Notes under the pieces: model-generated | The model's input: the letters and a program-made list of their open reading frames with translations, nothing else | Told to the model about the DNA's origin: nothing | The model's database searches: none | Translations under genes and position numbers: made by a program | DNA from: Thermohalobaculum sp039816045 | GTDB lineage: Bacteria > Pseudomonadota > Alphaproteobacteria > Rhodobacterales > Rhodobacteraceae | Length of the DNA stretch: 64,000 nucleotides | Assembly (NCBI GenBank): GCA_039816045.1 | Contig: JBCBYB010000022.1 | Coordinates: 15,880 to 79,879, forward strand | Direction: 5' to 3' | Part shown: piece after piece, positions 39,264 to 48,092 of the stretch | Layout of the letters: every line of letters starts with the position of its first letter | How positions within the stretch are numbered: position 1 is the stretch's first letter

Positions 39264-39737
39264 ATGGACGCAGCTAAACTATCCCTCGTTAACCGACAGG
39301 CCCCGCACACTCCCCCTTCGGAGCAAAAACCGGTATCCGGTGATTTCTCCAGCAAGCCCACGGGGCGGAATGCCGGATTGGATGCCGGTGGGGCGAAGGC
39401 CGGACCACCTGCGTCCGAACCAAGCACCCCCGCAGAAAACCCTTTCGCAGAGACCAACTCAGGCCTTGCCACGCTTGTGAAAGCGGCTCTATCGCCGACG
39501 AATCAAGCTGTGGCGAGGCCCGCCAGCCCGGCGACCGGCGCTGAACCGAAGGCTGCACGCCAAGACCAGGATCGCGCGGTATCGCCCGCAGGGCCCGATG
39601 GGGAACAGCCGGCGAACGAAGCCCAGACGCCTGCTCAACATACTGAGCCGTCAGAAAAGACGTTCCCTGCCTCCAGAAAAGGGGATCTTTGGGAAGCCCC
39701 GGCAAAACAGACATTCAGGATGTTCGACGAACTCTGA
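39264..39737 (+). CDS. Small proline/alanine-rich, probably disordered protein of unknown function
   Basis: A 157-residue protein without hydrophobic segments, rich in Pro, Ala, Glu, Thr and Gln, and ending in a more ordered FPASRKGDLWEAPAKQTFRMFDEL. A good ribosome site (GCGGAGG) lies six bases before the ATG, and a 12-base palindrome lies 48 bases upstream, which favours a real gene. No family was recognised. The composition resembles secreted effectors or structural hook-length/linker proteins, but this is not evidence of function. It is convergent with the seven-PAS kinase gene. Confidence 0.55.
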   Translation: MDAAKLSLVNRQAPHTPPSEQKPVSGDFSSKPTGRNAGLDAGGAKAGPPASEPSTPAENPFAETNSGLATLVKAALSPTNQAVARPASPATGAEPKAARQDQDRAVSPAGPDGEQPANEAQTPAQHTEPSEKTFPASRKGDLWEAPAKQTFRMFDEL

Positions 39738-39956
39738 TCCCAGTCAGTACCTGCGAGGTCCATGATGAGTGGATCGGCGATGCGTTGACGGTCCCGCTTT
39801 CCCCCTGGTGACCCGATGCCAACGCCGGTCGCTCGCTCACGTCTATCACCCTGGTCGCCATACCGCTCGCGAACCGTCCGAACGTCGGAGATCGAGCCCT
39901 GGTGTTCGGCATGGCAGGCTGTTGGCGGTCCGAGGACCGGGCACGTAGAAGCATGC

Positions 39957-42900
39957 TCAGACTTTCGATGCACGCTCCGCGCCGCCCTCCGAGCCTACGG
40001 TTCGGCCAAGCCTTTGGGCATAAGCACTGAGGCTCTCCTTCAGGGTCTCTGTGCGCACCGGTTTCGCGATATGCCCGTCGAAGCCATTGGCGAGATAGCT
40101 GTCCACCTGGTGACGAAGGGCATTCGCGGTAACCGCGAGCGCAGGGGCGGGGCTCAAGCCCAACTCCTCCTCCCGCCGGCGGATCGCTGCGAGCGTCTCG
40201 ATGCCGTCCATCCCAGGCATCGAGATATCGAGCAACAGCAGATCGACCGGCTCAGCGCCGATGACCGCCAAGGCATCCGCCCCACTCTCAACGATTTTCG
40301 CAACGGCGCCCGCCCGACGCAGAAGCGCCGCTAGTACGGTTCGGTTGGTGCGATTGTCGTCAGCGGCGAGAACGCGCAACTCGCTGGTTACCGCTGCCGT
40401 GGGCGGCGCGTCTTCACGCTCGGCAACACGCTCCTCTCCCGCGTCCGCATCTGGTCCAACAAGGATTGGCTCGCTTACGAGAGGGAGCATCCCCTCATGG
40501 TCCGAGCCGGCGGGCCGCAAAGGCACCGCAACATCGATCCGCGTCCCGCGATTGCGGGCGCTCGCGACGTCGATGCTGCCATCCATCGCTTCGACAAGGC
40601 GTTTGACGATCGCCATACCGAGCCCGGTGCCACCGAACCGCCGAGTGGTGGAGTTGTCCGCCTGCACGAAGGGATCGAAGAGCCGGGCGAGTTGCGCATC
40701 CGACATCCCAATTCCGGTATCGCGCACCGTCACACGCAATGGCCCGGGCATCCGGCAATCCAGCAGAACACTCACCGTCCCGGATTTGGTGAACTTGATC
40801 GCGTTGCTCACCAGATTGTGCAGCACCTGCAGAAGCCGGTGCGGATCGCCAACCAAAGGGCGCGCGACATCGCCTTCGGTGGTGACCCGGAAGGCGATGC
40901 CCTTCTCCGCCGCCTTCAAGGAGTGCAGGCTCTCGACCTTTCGGGCCAGTTCCGCGGGCGCGAAGGCGACGGCTTCGAGCTCCAGGCGATCCGCCTCGAT
41001 CTTGGAGAAATCCAGAATGTCGTTGAGGATCGTCAAGAGGGTCTCGCCGCTCTCTCGGATCACGCCGACCATGGCGCGGTGTTCGGGGTCCGAGAGGCCG
41101 CTGTGGAGGATCTCCGCCATCCCCATCACCCCGTTCATCGGCGTGCGGATCTCGTGGCTCATATTCGCAAGGAAGAGCGACTTTGTGCGGTTCGCGGCCT
41201 CGGCCTTCTCCCGCGCGATTTCCAAGGCCTCCTGCTGGCGCTTCATTTCGGTGATGTCGATCCGCAGCCCGACGCGGCCTCCCTCGGAGGTCGATTTCTC
41301 GACGATACGGACCCAGCGATTGCCATCCAGGCATTGTACGACGTCGCTGTCGGCTTGACGGTGCGCCGCCAAACGCTCGGCGATCCAGGCCTCCTCGCGC
41401 CCGACGGCCTCCGGATACTGCCCTTTCGAGAGGCCGAAGCGGAGCATGTCCTCAAACTCGATGCCGGGCTGAAGCACCGGTGCTGTCCGCGCGTAGTACT
41501 GTCGATATCGCTCATTGCAGAGCACCAGCCGATCGCGCGCATCATAGAAGGCGAAGGCGTCCGGCAGTGCCTCCACCGCGCTGACGAGCTGACTGCGGGC
41601 GGACTGCGCCGCGCGCTCCGCCGTCCGCAAGCGCTCTTCTTTCGCCTTGCTTTCAGTGATGTCGATGCGCAACCCAACGCGCCCACCGGAGGGCGTCGCC
41701 CGATCCACGGCCCGGATCCAACGCCCATCCCCGAGACGCGTTTCGATGCTGGTATAGGGGCGCTCGAAGATGGCGATCCGCTCCTCGACAAACGCCTCTT
41801 CTCGGCCAACGGCCGATGGGAAGGTGCCGCTCCGAATTCCGTTCCAGAGCAACTCGCGGAACGTGACACCCGGCTTCACGACGTCTCGGTCCGCGGGCAC
41901 CAACGACCGGTATTGCTCGTTGCAGATGAGCATCCTCTGGTTCCGGTCGAACAACACGAAACCATCGGGGAGCACGTCGATCGCGCTGGTCAGCAGTTCC
42001 GTCGCCTCGCGCGCCCGCCGCTCCGCAGCGCGCAGGCGGGCTTCGGCGGCTTTCTGCTCGGTGATATCGAGGCGCAGGCCGACGCGGCCTCCCCCGGGCA
42101 CCGCCACATCCGTGATGCGCAGCCAGCGGCCGTCGAAGATGCGCTGCTCCTCCGGCGCCTTCATGAGGTGCGGGGCGGCCAGGCGCAGGGCGCGAAACGC
42201 CTCGCGATCCTCCATCACATCTGGGAAGACGCCGGCTGCGATGCATTCATCGACCATCGTCTCGAACTTTGTGCCGGGGACGGCCAGATGCTTGCAGGGG
42301 CCGAGCACGTCCCGGAACTTAGAGTTCCACAGAGCAAGTTCGTCGTTCTCATCAAAGAAGACAAACCCGTGCGGCAGAGCCTCGATGGCGATCAACAGGC
42401 GCTCGTGGGCGGTCTTCGCCGCGCGTTCCGCCGACCGCAGCCGGTCCTCGCTTTCGCGGAACTCCGTGATGTCCACCCGCAAGCCCACGCGGCCGCCATC
42501 AGGCATCGCCTTGTCGACCGAGCGGATGTGTCGCCCGTCGCTGAGGGCAATCTCCGTCACCGCGATTGGCCGACGGAAGGCTTCAATGCGATCCTTCAGC
42601 CACGCATCCTCTCGCCCGATCGCGTCCGCAAAAACAGATCGGTCGAGCCCGACGCGCAGGATGTCCTCCAGTTTCGCGCCCGGGAGACACGCATCCGCGA
42701 TTTCGGGCACGATGCTGCGGAAGGTCTCGTTGCAGACCACCAAGCGATCCTCGGCATCGTAGAGGACAAACCCATCCGGCAGCGCCTCGATCGCGCTGAG
42801 AAGCTGGCGACGTGCCGCGCGAGCGTCCCGCTCTGCTGCAATAAGGCGCTTCTCGAACGCCCGGCGCTCCGTGATATCGGTCAGGACGGAGAGCATGCCC

Positions 42901-43940
42901 ACATGGTCTCCGCGGTCGTCTGTCAAAGGACGGATCTCTGACCACACCCAAAAATCGCGCCCGCTCCGCGCCCGGTGCTGCATCGACAAGCTGAGCGGCT
43001 CGCCGGCCTCGATCGCTTTGCTAATGCGCGCCGCATGGGCCGCATCCGTCTTTTCAGAGTGCAGGAGATCACCCGGCACGCGGCCAAGCGCTTCGACGGG
43101 TTCATAGCCGGTCAGCTCGGTGAAGGCGCGATTGACCCAGGTGATCCGATGGTGGCGGTCGACGATGAACACAGCGTTCGTGGTGTTCTCGGCGACGGCG
43201 CTCAGCCGCCTGAGGTGGCTGTTTCGGCGCCGGCGCTCGGTGATGTCCTCGATCGTGCCGCAAATCCGGAATGGGCTGTCGCAGCAGAGGTCTGGCTTGG
43301 CCGTCACCCGAACCCAGCGCGGCTCGCCACGGGCTGTCGCAAAGGCCACCTCTTGGTCCAAGCTCTTCCGGTCGGATGTCATCGCCAGCAGTGTCGCGCG
43401 GAGTTTGCTGCGACAGGGCTCAGCATAATGTGCGAGCATTTCGTCGAAGCTGGGTGGATCCGCATCGATCCCGACCCCATGGATCGCAGCACAGGTTCGA
43501 TCCCATCGCAGCCTGACCCCATCGAAAAAGTCGATCTCCCAGGCACCGACACCGGTATGCTGGGAGAGGCTCTCGGCCTGTCGGAGCGCGAGTTCGGCAT
43601 CCCCGGGACGGGACAGCCGCCCATGGATCAAGCGGTCCGCCCCCTCTCCGTCGACGGTTGCTTCCCAAATGACCCAGCGCGCTGGCCCTTCAGCGCTGGA
43701 GATACGATGGGGACGGCGGCAGTAGAGCGGCATATCTGCCAGGCCTCCGGGATCCGTGGGGGCTGCGAGGCCCTGATCCTCCGGCGCCAAAAGCGAGGCA
43801 TATCTCAGACCCCGGAGATCCTCTTCCGTGCGGCCTAGAAGCGCGGCAGCGGCCGCATTGCTCGCGACGATGTGCCCGGCGCCATCCAGCACGCAGAGGG
43901 CAGAGGCCACCGTTTGGAAGCACCGTTCCATGGCTGACAT
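39957..43940 (-). CDS. Hybrid sensor histidine kinase with seven PAS domains
   Basis: A 1327-residue cytosolic kinase with no membrane helix. Three different PAS domains (about residues 5-120, 120-245 and 245-365; the third contains AVFIVDRHHRITWVNRAFTELTGY) precede four tandem, near-duplicate modules of about 130 residues. Each module runs LPDGFVLYDAEDRLVVCNE ... GREDAW ... GGRVGLRVDITE. Then come HisKA (FLANMSHEIRTPMNGVMGMAEIL), the ATPase (LVSNAIKFTKSGTV, RDTGIGMS, FGGTGLGMAIVKRLVEAMDG) and a C-terminal receiver (LLLLDISMPGMDGIETL). The ATG at 43940 has AGGGGA upstream; frames to 44015 are less likely. A CtrA-type site lies 76 bases upstream. Ligand unknown. Confidence 0.92.
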   Translation of the reverse strand: MSAMERCFQTVASALCVLDGAGHIVASNAAAAALLGRTEEDLRGLRYASLLAPEDQGLAAPTDPGGLADMPLYCRRPHRISSAEGPARWVIWEATVDGEGADRLIHGRLSRPGDAELALRQAESLSQHTGVGAWEIDFFDGVRLRWDRTCAAIHGVGIDADPPSFDEMLAHYAEPCRSKLRATLLAMTSDRKSLDQEVAFATARGEPRWVRVTAKPDLCCDSPFRICGTIEDITERRRRNSHLRRLSAVAENTTNAVFIVDRHHRITWVNRAFTELTGYEPVEALGRVPGDLLHSEKTDAAHAARISKAIEAGEPLSLSMQHRARSGRDFWVWSEIRPLTDDRGDHVGMLSVLTDITERRAFEKRLIAAERDARAARRQLLSAIEALPDGFVLYDAEDRLVVCNETFRSIVPEIADACLPGAKLEDILRVGLDRSVFADAIGREDAWLKDRIEAFRRPIAVTEIALSDGRHIRSVDKAMPDGGRVGLRVDITEFRESEDRLRSAERAAKTAHERLLIAIEALPHGFVFFDENDELALWNSKFRDVLGPCKHLAVPGTKFETMVDECIAAGVFPDVMEDREAFRALRLAAPHLMKAPEEQRIFDGRWLRITDVAVPGGGRVGLRLDITEQKAAEARLRAAERRAREATELLTSAIDVLPDGFVLFDRNQRMLICNEQYRSLVPADRDVVKPGVTFRELLWNGIRSGTFPSAVGREEAFVEERIAIFERPYTSIETRLGDGRWIRAVDRATPSGGRVGLRIDITESKAKEERLRTAERAAQSARSQLVSAVEALPDAFAFYDARDRLVLCNERYRQYYARTAPVLQPGIEFEDMLRFGLSKGQYPEAVGREEAWIAERLAAHRQADSDVVQCLDGNRWVRIVEKSTSEGGRVGLRIDITEMKRQQEALEIAREKAEAANRTKSLFLANMSHEIRTPMNGVMGMAEILHSGLSDPEHRAMVGVIRESGETLLTILNDILDFSKIEADRLELEAVAFAPAELARKVESLHSLKAAEKGIAFRVTTEGDVARPLVGDPHRLLQVLHNLVSNAIKFTKSGTVSVLLDCRMPGPLRVTVRDTGIGMSDAQLARLFDPFVQADNSTTRRFGGTGLGMAIVKRLVEAMDGSIDVASARNRGTRIDVAVPLRPAGSDHEGMLPLVSEPILVGPDADAGEERVAEREDAPPTAAVTSELRVLAADDNRTNRTVLAALLRRAGAVAKIVESGADALAVIGAEPVDLLLLDISMPGMDGIETLAAIRRREEELGLSPAPALAVTANALRHQVDSYLANGFDGHIAKPVRTETLKESLSAYAQRLGRTVGSEGGAERASKV

Positions 43941-44015
43941 CTGAGTTCCCCTGTCGCCGTCGCGCATGCCAAGTCCACCCAACCAACACCCCCAACCTAT
44001 CATGGAGTAGGCCAC

Positions 44016-44030
44016 TTAACACATTGTTAA
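44016..44030. promoter_or_regulatory. CtrA-type site TTAA-N7-TTAA between the seven-PAS kinase and the sigma factor
   Basis: Sequence TTAA CACATTG TTAA, a perfect match to the CtrA full site. It lies 76 bases upstream of the kinase start (minus) and about 155 bases upstream of the ECF sigma start (plus), so the kinase is the likelier target. Confidence 0.68.
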
Positions 44031-44184
44031 CCAGTCCCCGCCCCGTCAAAGGCCCCGCACACCCCGTGCCCCCCATGGCCGGCCGCCAAGAAATCGACGC
44101 TCCCTTTGAACCCTTTCGCCGAGGACGGGCACAGACTGTCGACAAGCAATTAATTGGCGTAGGATGCCACGGAGGACAGCCGAG

Positions 44185-44763
44185 GTGAGAGCCCTGCAAC
44201 AGAAGCAACAAGATCCCGACATCGCCTTGCTCGAGGCGACGGCGCGCGGCGAGACGGCCGCGTTCGAACGCCTTCACAGGCGATATTACCGGAAGGTCTT
44301 CGGCTTCTCGCTGCGGATCACGGGACGCATGGAGTCGGCCGAGGAGGTCGTCAGCGACACGATGATGGTGGTCTGGCGCAAGGCGGACACCTTTATGGGG
44401 CAATCGCGCCCGTCGACATGGATCTTCGGCATCGCCTACCGGATCGCCATGAAAGCGCGGGGCAAAGGCGCGCGGGAGACCCTGCACGACGAGATCGACG
44501 AGGAGCACGCCGCCGACCGCACCGGCCCCCAGGAGATCGAGACGCTGTTCGAGCGCAAGCGGATCCTGGCCGCCCTCGGGCGTCTGCCGGCCGAGCAGCG
44601 CGCGGCGATGGAGCTCACCTACTACCACGGCTACACGATGGCCGAGATCGCGGAGGTCCAGGAGTGCCCCGTCGGCACGGTCAAGACACGGATGTTCCAC
44701 GCGCGTGCAAAGCTGCGCGCGATGCTTGAGACCGATCCCGGTCAAAAGGGAGGTTTGGTATGA
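44185..44763 (+). CDS. ECF-family RNA polymerase sigma factor
   Basis: A sigma-70 family factor of about 192 residues. Region 2 is FERLHRRYYRKVFGFSLRITGRMESAEEVVSDTMMVVWRKADTF, and region 4 is RILAALGRLPAEQRAAMELTYYHGYTMAEIAEVQECPVGTVKTRMFHARAKLR. I prefer the GTG at 44185, which has GGAGG ten bases upstream; an in-frame ATG at 44164 precedes that site. Its TGA overlaps the start of the anti-sigma gene (ATGA), the standard coupling of ECF pairs. A 10-base palindrome CAATTAATTG lies at 44147-44156. Confidence 0.93.
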   Translation: MRALQQKQQDPDIALLEATARGETAAFERLHRRYYRKVFGFSLRITGRMESAEEVVSDTMMVVWRKADTFMGQSRPSTWIFGIAYRIAMKARGKGARETLHDEIDEEHAADRTGPQEIETLFERKRILAALGRLPAEQRAAMELTYYHGYTMAEIAEVQECPVGTVKTRMFHARAKLRAMLETDPGQKGGLV

Positions 44764-45563
44764 CGTCGCACAAGGATACGAACGGCAGCGATGCCAACAC
44801 GGACGCTTGGGAGCTGGTTCCCTGGTATGTGAACGGCACGCTCGGCGCGGCGGATCGCCAGCTGGTGGAGACCGCCGCCGAAGCGGATCCCGCACTGGCC
44901 GCGGAGATCAGGCAACAGCGCCGGGTGGCGGAGACGCTCGCCGATCTCGATGCGATGGACGAGGCGGAGGAGAACAGCTGGGCCGCGCTTTCGGCCAAGC
45001 TCGGTCTCGAGGACCGCGGCGGCGAGGTGGAACCAGAGGCGACGGAAGCCGGGGTTTTTGTCCCCGGCGCAAACCCCGCGCCCGAAACGGCGCCGGTGGC
45101 CACGGTGACGCATCTCGATACGGCGCGGCGCAAACGCCAGGAGAGCGAAACCGCGGGCGAGGGTCTGGTGACGGCGGGGCCAACGCCCTGGCGCCTCAAC
45201 GTGCAGCGCATGCGCAAGGTCTCCATCGCCGCCGGGATCGCAGCGCCCGCGCTGCTGGCTGCAACCATCATGGCTGGGTTGTTTTGGGATCCGGGCACCG
45301 ATCAGGGTGCCGGTTTCGAGACGCTGACCTCGGGCAGCAGCACTTCGGCGACCGTGCTGCGGCTGCGGACCAACGACACGCTTGGAGCAACCGAGCTCCG
45401 GACAGCCGCCGAAGAGCTCGGGCTGCGCGTGCTGGATGGGCCGAGCGCGGGCGGGGTCTACACCCTGGCCCCCGTGGCCGGAACCGACCCGCAGGTGGCG
45501 GCCGAGGCGCTTGGGGGGATGTCGGGCGTTACCTTTGTCGTCGTCCGAGTGGGAACGGAGTGA
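44760..45563 (+). CDS. Membrane anti-sigma factor
   Basis: A 267-residue protein. The N-terminus has the anti-sigma pattern WELVPWYVNGTLGAADRQLVETAAEADPALAAEI, but the usual His-x3-Cys-x2-Cys zinc motif is absent. One membrane helix (VSIAAGIAAPALLAATIMAGLFW, about 155-177) separates it from a 90-residue periplasmic domain with ATELRTAAEELGLRVLDGPSAGGVYTLAPVAG. The start overlaps the sigma stop by four bases. It should hold the sigma factor at the membrane until a signal arrives. The subtilase-like gene follows 4 bases later. Confidence 0.88.
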   Translation: MTSHKDTNGSDANTDAWELVPWYVNGTLGAADRQLVETAAEADPALAAEIRQQRRVAETLADLDAMDEAEENSWAALSAKLGLEDRGGEVEPEATEAGVFVPGANPAPETAPVATVTHLDTARRKRQESETAGEGLVTAGPTPWRLNVQRMRKVSIAAGIAAPALLAATIMAGLFWDPGTDQGAGFETLTSGSSTSATVLRLRTNDTLGATELRTAAEELGLRVLDGPSAGGVYTLAPVAGTDPQVAAEALGGMSGVTFVVVRVGTE

Positions 45564-45567
45564 TCCG

Positions 45568-46746
45568 ATGCGCGCAGTCTTCACCACCCTCGCTCTCTTG
45601 GTCCTGACCGCCTGTGCCGCCGCAGAGCCCCCCCAACCCGAATGGCGTCTGCTGCCGGCTACCGTCGTCGCGGGCGATGAGCACCTGATCGTCACCGTCC
45701 CGCTGGATGATCCTGCTCGGTTGGCCGCCACCGCCGCAGCCCTCGAGGCAGATCACCCGATAACCCTCGTCTCCGAATGGCCGCTCGCCGCGATCTCGGT
45801 GCATTGCTATGTGTTCCGCTTGACCGCGGGGCAGGCCAGCGCTGCCGAGGCCATCGACGGCCTTTCCCGCGACGAGCGGGTGCGCACGGTCCAGCCAATG
45901 CAGGATTTCGGCACGCTGACGGCGGAGTACACCGACGAGCTTTTCGATCTCCAGGACGGGCTCCACGCAATCAACGGACCGCGCATGCACGGGCTGACCA
46001 CCGGCCGCGGCGTCCGCGTTGCCGTCATCGACACGCTGGCCGATGCAGACCATCCGGATCTCGCAACGCGGGTTCAGATCGCGCGCGATTTCGTCGGCAA
46101 CCGCGAGCAGTTGACCGCCGAGGTGCACGGCACGGCGATCGCCGGTGTCATCGCCGCCGATGCCAGCAACCGGCAGGGCATGGTCGGGGTTGCGCCCGAT
46201 GCGGAGATCCTCGTCCTGCGCGCCTGTTGGGAAGAACCGGCCGGCTCGCCCGGTCGCTGCACCAGCTTCTCGCTCGCCCGCGCGCTGAACTTCGCCCTCG
46301 GACAGGATGTGGATGTGGTCAACCTCAGCCTCGGTGGACCGCATGATCCGCTCATGGCTGAGCTTGTCGAGGCCATGCTCGCCCGAGGTGTGGTCGTGGT
46401 GGCAGCCCATGGGGAGGACGCCGCACCCCGGTTTCCAGCCTCGCATCCGGGGGTGATCGCCGCCACATCGGCTCTCGCAAGCGGCGCGCCAGTGGGTGTC
46501 CCTGCACCCGGCACCGACATTCTCAGCGCGGCGCCGGGGAACGGCTTCGATTTCTACTCCGGCAGTTCGGTCGCGGCGGCGCATGTCTCAGGGATCGCGG
46601 CCTTGCTGCTGGAGAGCCGGCCGGAGCTCTCGCCGGCCGCCCTCCGCGAGGCGTTGACCGCCGCCCTCCGCGTGCCACCAGATACGGTGACCGTGGATGC
46701 CTGCGCCGCACTTCAGGCCGCCACGGCCAGCTCGAAACGGTGCTGA
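45568..46746 (+). CDS. Subtilisin-like (S8) protease, predicted lipoprotein
   Basis: A 392-residue envelope protein. The signal ends in a lipobox LLVLTAC (Cys16), so it is lipid-anchored. An N-terminal prodomain-like part (residues 30-125) precedes the subtilase fold with Asp155 (VAVIDTLADADHPDL), His187 (EVHGTAIAGVIAA) and Ser334 (YSGSSVAAAHVSGIAALLL). The usual oxyanion-hole Asn in the AAGN region is not evident (VVVVAAHGEDAAPRF), so activity may be altered. It is the third gene of a sigma / anti-sigma / protease operon and could cleave the anti-sigma periplasmic domain. That is inference from context. Confidence 0.87.
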   Translation: MRAVFTTLALLVLTACAAAEPPQPEWRLLPATVVAGDEHLIVTVPLDDPARLAATAAALEADHPITLVSEWPLAAISVHCYVFRLTAGQASAAEAIDGLSRDERVRTVQPMQDFGTLTAEYTDELFDLQDGLHAINGPRMHGLTTGRGVRVAVIDTLADADHPDLATRVQIARDFVGNREQLTAEVHGTAIAGVIAADASNRQGMVGVAPDAEILVLRACWEEPAGSPGRCTSFSLARALNFALGQDVDVVNLSLGGPHDPLMAELVEAMLARGVVVVAAHGEDAAPRFPASHPGVIAATSALASGAPVGVPAPGTDILSAAPGNGFDFYSGSSVAAAHVSGIAALLLESRPELSPAALREALTAALRVPPDTVTVDACAALQAATASSKRC

Positions 46747-46749
46747 GCC

Positions 46750-47412
46750 CTATGCGCCGGTCAGGTGGCCGGTCTTGACCCACAGGCGCGCGCCGTCCGT
46801 CCCGGCCCGCGCCGAGAGCGTTGCGCCCTCGGGCAACCGCAGCCAAGAGTGACGCGCGAACTGCTCGCCCCCTTCCTCGAACCCGCCATTGAGCACGAAA
46901 GCTTCCAGTCCGCCCGGCACCGGCAGCGTGACCTCGGCGCCCGGCGCCCAATGCTCGATCCGAACCGTCTCGCGCGCGTCCGTGTGGAGGGGCACGGTCT
47001 GCACGCCGGGGCGGCCTTCCGCTTCAACCGGATCGGCGGCGACCGTATCGACGCGGATTTGCGTCCGGTCGTCGGGGTCGAACTGGTGGAGCTTTACCAG
47101 AATCACACAGCCATCCTGCGAGGCCGGGGTGTGGGCCGAGGTCGGCGGGTTGCGCACATAGGTGCCCACCGGGAAGTCGCCGTCGTCGTCCTGAAACACC
47201 CCCTCGAGCACGAGATACTCCTCGCCGCCGTCATGGGTGTGCGCGGAGAAAGCACTGCCCGGCGCAAAACGGACGATGGTGGTGGCGCGGGCCACTTCGT
47301 CCCCGATCCGGTCGAGCATCCGCCGCTCGACCCCGGGCATCGGGGATGCGACCCACGGCTCCTCCGCCGCATGAACGACAGCGCGCTTGGTGAAATCGGC
47401 ATTGATCTGCAT
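46750..47412 (-). CDS. ChrR-like cupin protein
   Basis: A 220-residue protein with two cupin-like barrels. The first has SAFSAHTHDGGEEYLVLEGVFQDDDGDFPVGTYVRNPP, with metal ligands HTH and Glu; the second, around GAEVTLPVPGGLEAFVLNGGFEEGG, lacks clear ligands. It resembles the cupin domain of ChrR-type anti-sigma factors but lacks their N-terminal zinc domain. GAGGAG precedes the ATG at 47412. It is divergent from a TetR gene, and two palindromic sites lie between them, so it is the probable regulated target. It ends four bases from the protease gene on the other strand. Confidence 0.85.
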   Translation of the reverse strand: MQINADFTKRAVVHAAEEPWVASPMPGVERRMLDRIGDEVARATTIVRFAPGSAFSAHTHDGGEEYLVLEGVFQDDDGDFPVGTYVRNPPTSAHTPASQDGCVILVKLHQFDPDDRTQIRVDTVAADPVEAEGRPGVQTVPLHTDARETVRIEHWAPGAEVTLPVPGGLEAFVLNGGFEEGGEQFARHSWLRLPEGATLSARAGTDGARLWVKTGHLTGA

Positions 47413-47437
47413 CGCGAGCTCCTCTGGCCGCTGATAT

Positions 47438-47451
47438 CTAACAACTGTTAG
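47438..47451. promoter_or_regulatory. Palindromic operator, site 1 (probable TetR site)
   Basis: CTAACA AC TGTTAG, a perfect 6-2-6 palindrome 26 bases upstream of the cupin start, in the divergent gap with the TetR gene. Confidence 0.7.
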
Positions 47452-47485
47452 GCGATATGAGCTTGAAGGCACGCCGCGTCAATGC

Positions 47486-47499
47486 CTAGCTCTCGTTAG
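47486..47499. promoter_or_regulatory. Palindromic operator, site 2 (probable TetR site)
   Basis: CTAGC TCTC GTTAG, an imperfect relative of site 1 with the same length and ends (CTA...TTAG). It lies 27 bases before the TetR start, 48 bases from site 1. Confidence 0.6.
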
Positions 47500-47525
47500 A
47501 CTGACATTTGCGCGAGAGACCCGAG

Positions 47526-48092
47526 ATGAGTGTGAGACGAGAGGAGATCCTGGACGCGGCCGAGCGGTTGGTGCGGCGTGCGGGCTATGCAGGGGTCAGC
47601 ACGCGGGCGGTTGCGGAGGAGGTCGGCATTCGCGCCGCCAGCTTGCACCACCACTTTCCGACCAAGTCCGATCTCGGCGAGGCCCTGACCGATCGCTACA
47701 CCGAGCGGTTCATGGAAAAGCTTGGTCCGCCAGAGGAGGCCCGCAACGCCCCTGCTGGACCCGTCTCGGTCTACTGCGATGCGTTTCGCGAGAGCCTTCG
47801 GCGGGACGGTGCGCTCTGCTTGTGTGGTGTCCTCGGAGCCGAAATGAGCGGGCTGCCCGTCGGTGTCGCCGAGAACGCCCGGGCCTTCTTTGCGCGCAAT
47901 CTCAATTGGCTCACCGAAGCGCTGCGCGAGCCGGGGGCGGCACCGGCCCACAGCCGTGCAGTTCACATCCTCTCCGCGCTCGAGGGAGCGATGATGTTAA
48001 CCGTGGCGATGGAAGAGAGTTCGGTGATCGATGCCGTATGCAGCGAGTTGATCGCTGCCAATCAGCGGACGCCGCCAGCGCAGATTTCCTGA
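47526..48092 (+). CDS. TetR-family transcriptional regulator
   Basis: A 188-residue repressor-type protein. The helix-turn-helix is complete: REEILDAAERLVRRAGYAGVSTRAVAEEVGIRAASLHHHFPTKSDLGEALTDRY. The C-terminal domain has GALCLCGVLGAEMSGLP, with two Cys that could sense thiol-reactive or redox signals. The ATG at 47526 is preferred over one six codons earlier. It is divergent from the cupin gene with two operator-like palindromes between. Its 3' end overlaps the convergent unknown gene by about 30 bases. Confidence 0.9.
   Translation: MSVRREEILDAAERLVRRAGYAGVSTRAVAEEVGIRAASLHHHFPTKSDLGEALTDRYTERFMEKLGPPEEARNAPAGPVSVYCDAFRESLRRDGALCLCGVLGAEMSGLPVGVAENARAFFARNLNWLTEALREPGAAPAHSRAVHILSALEGAMMLTVAMEESSVIDAVCSELIAANQRTPPAQIS

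Noticed and set aside
40497..42941. An 814-residue plus-strand frame inside the seven-PAS kinase gene
   Set aside because: Repeated composition reflects the tandem PAS modules read backwards. No signal peptide, domain or ribosome site.
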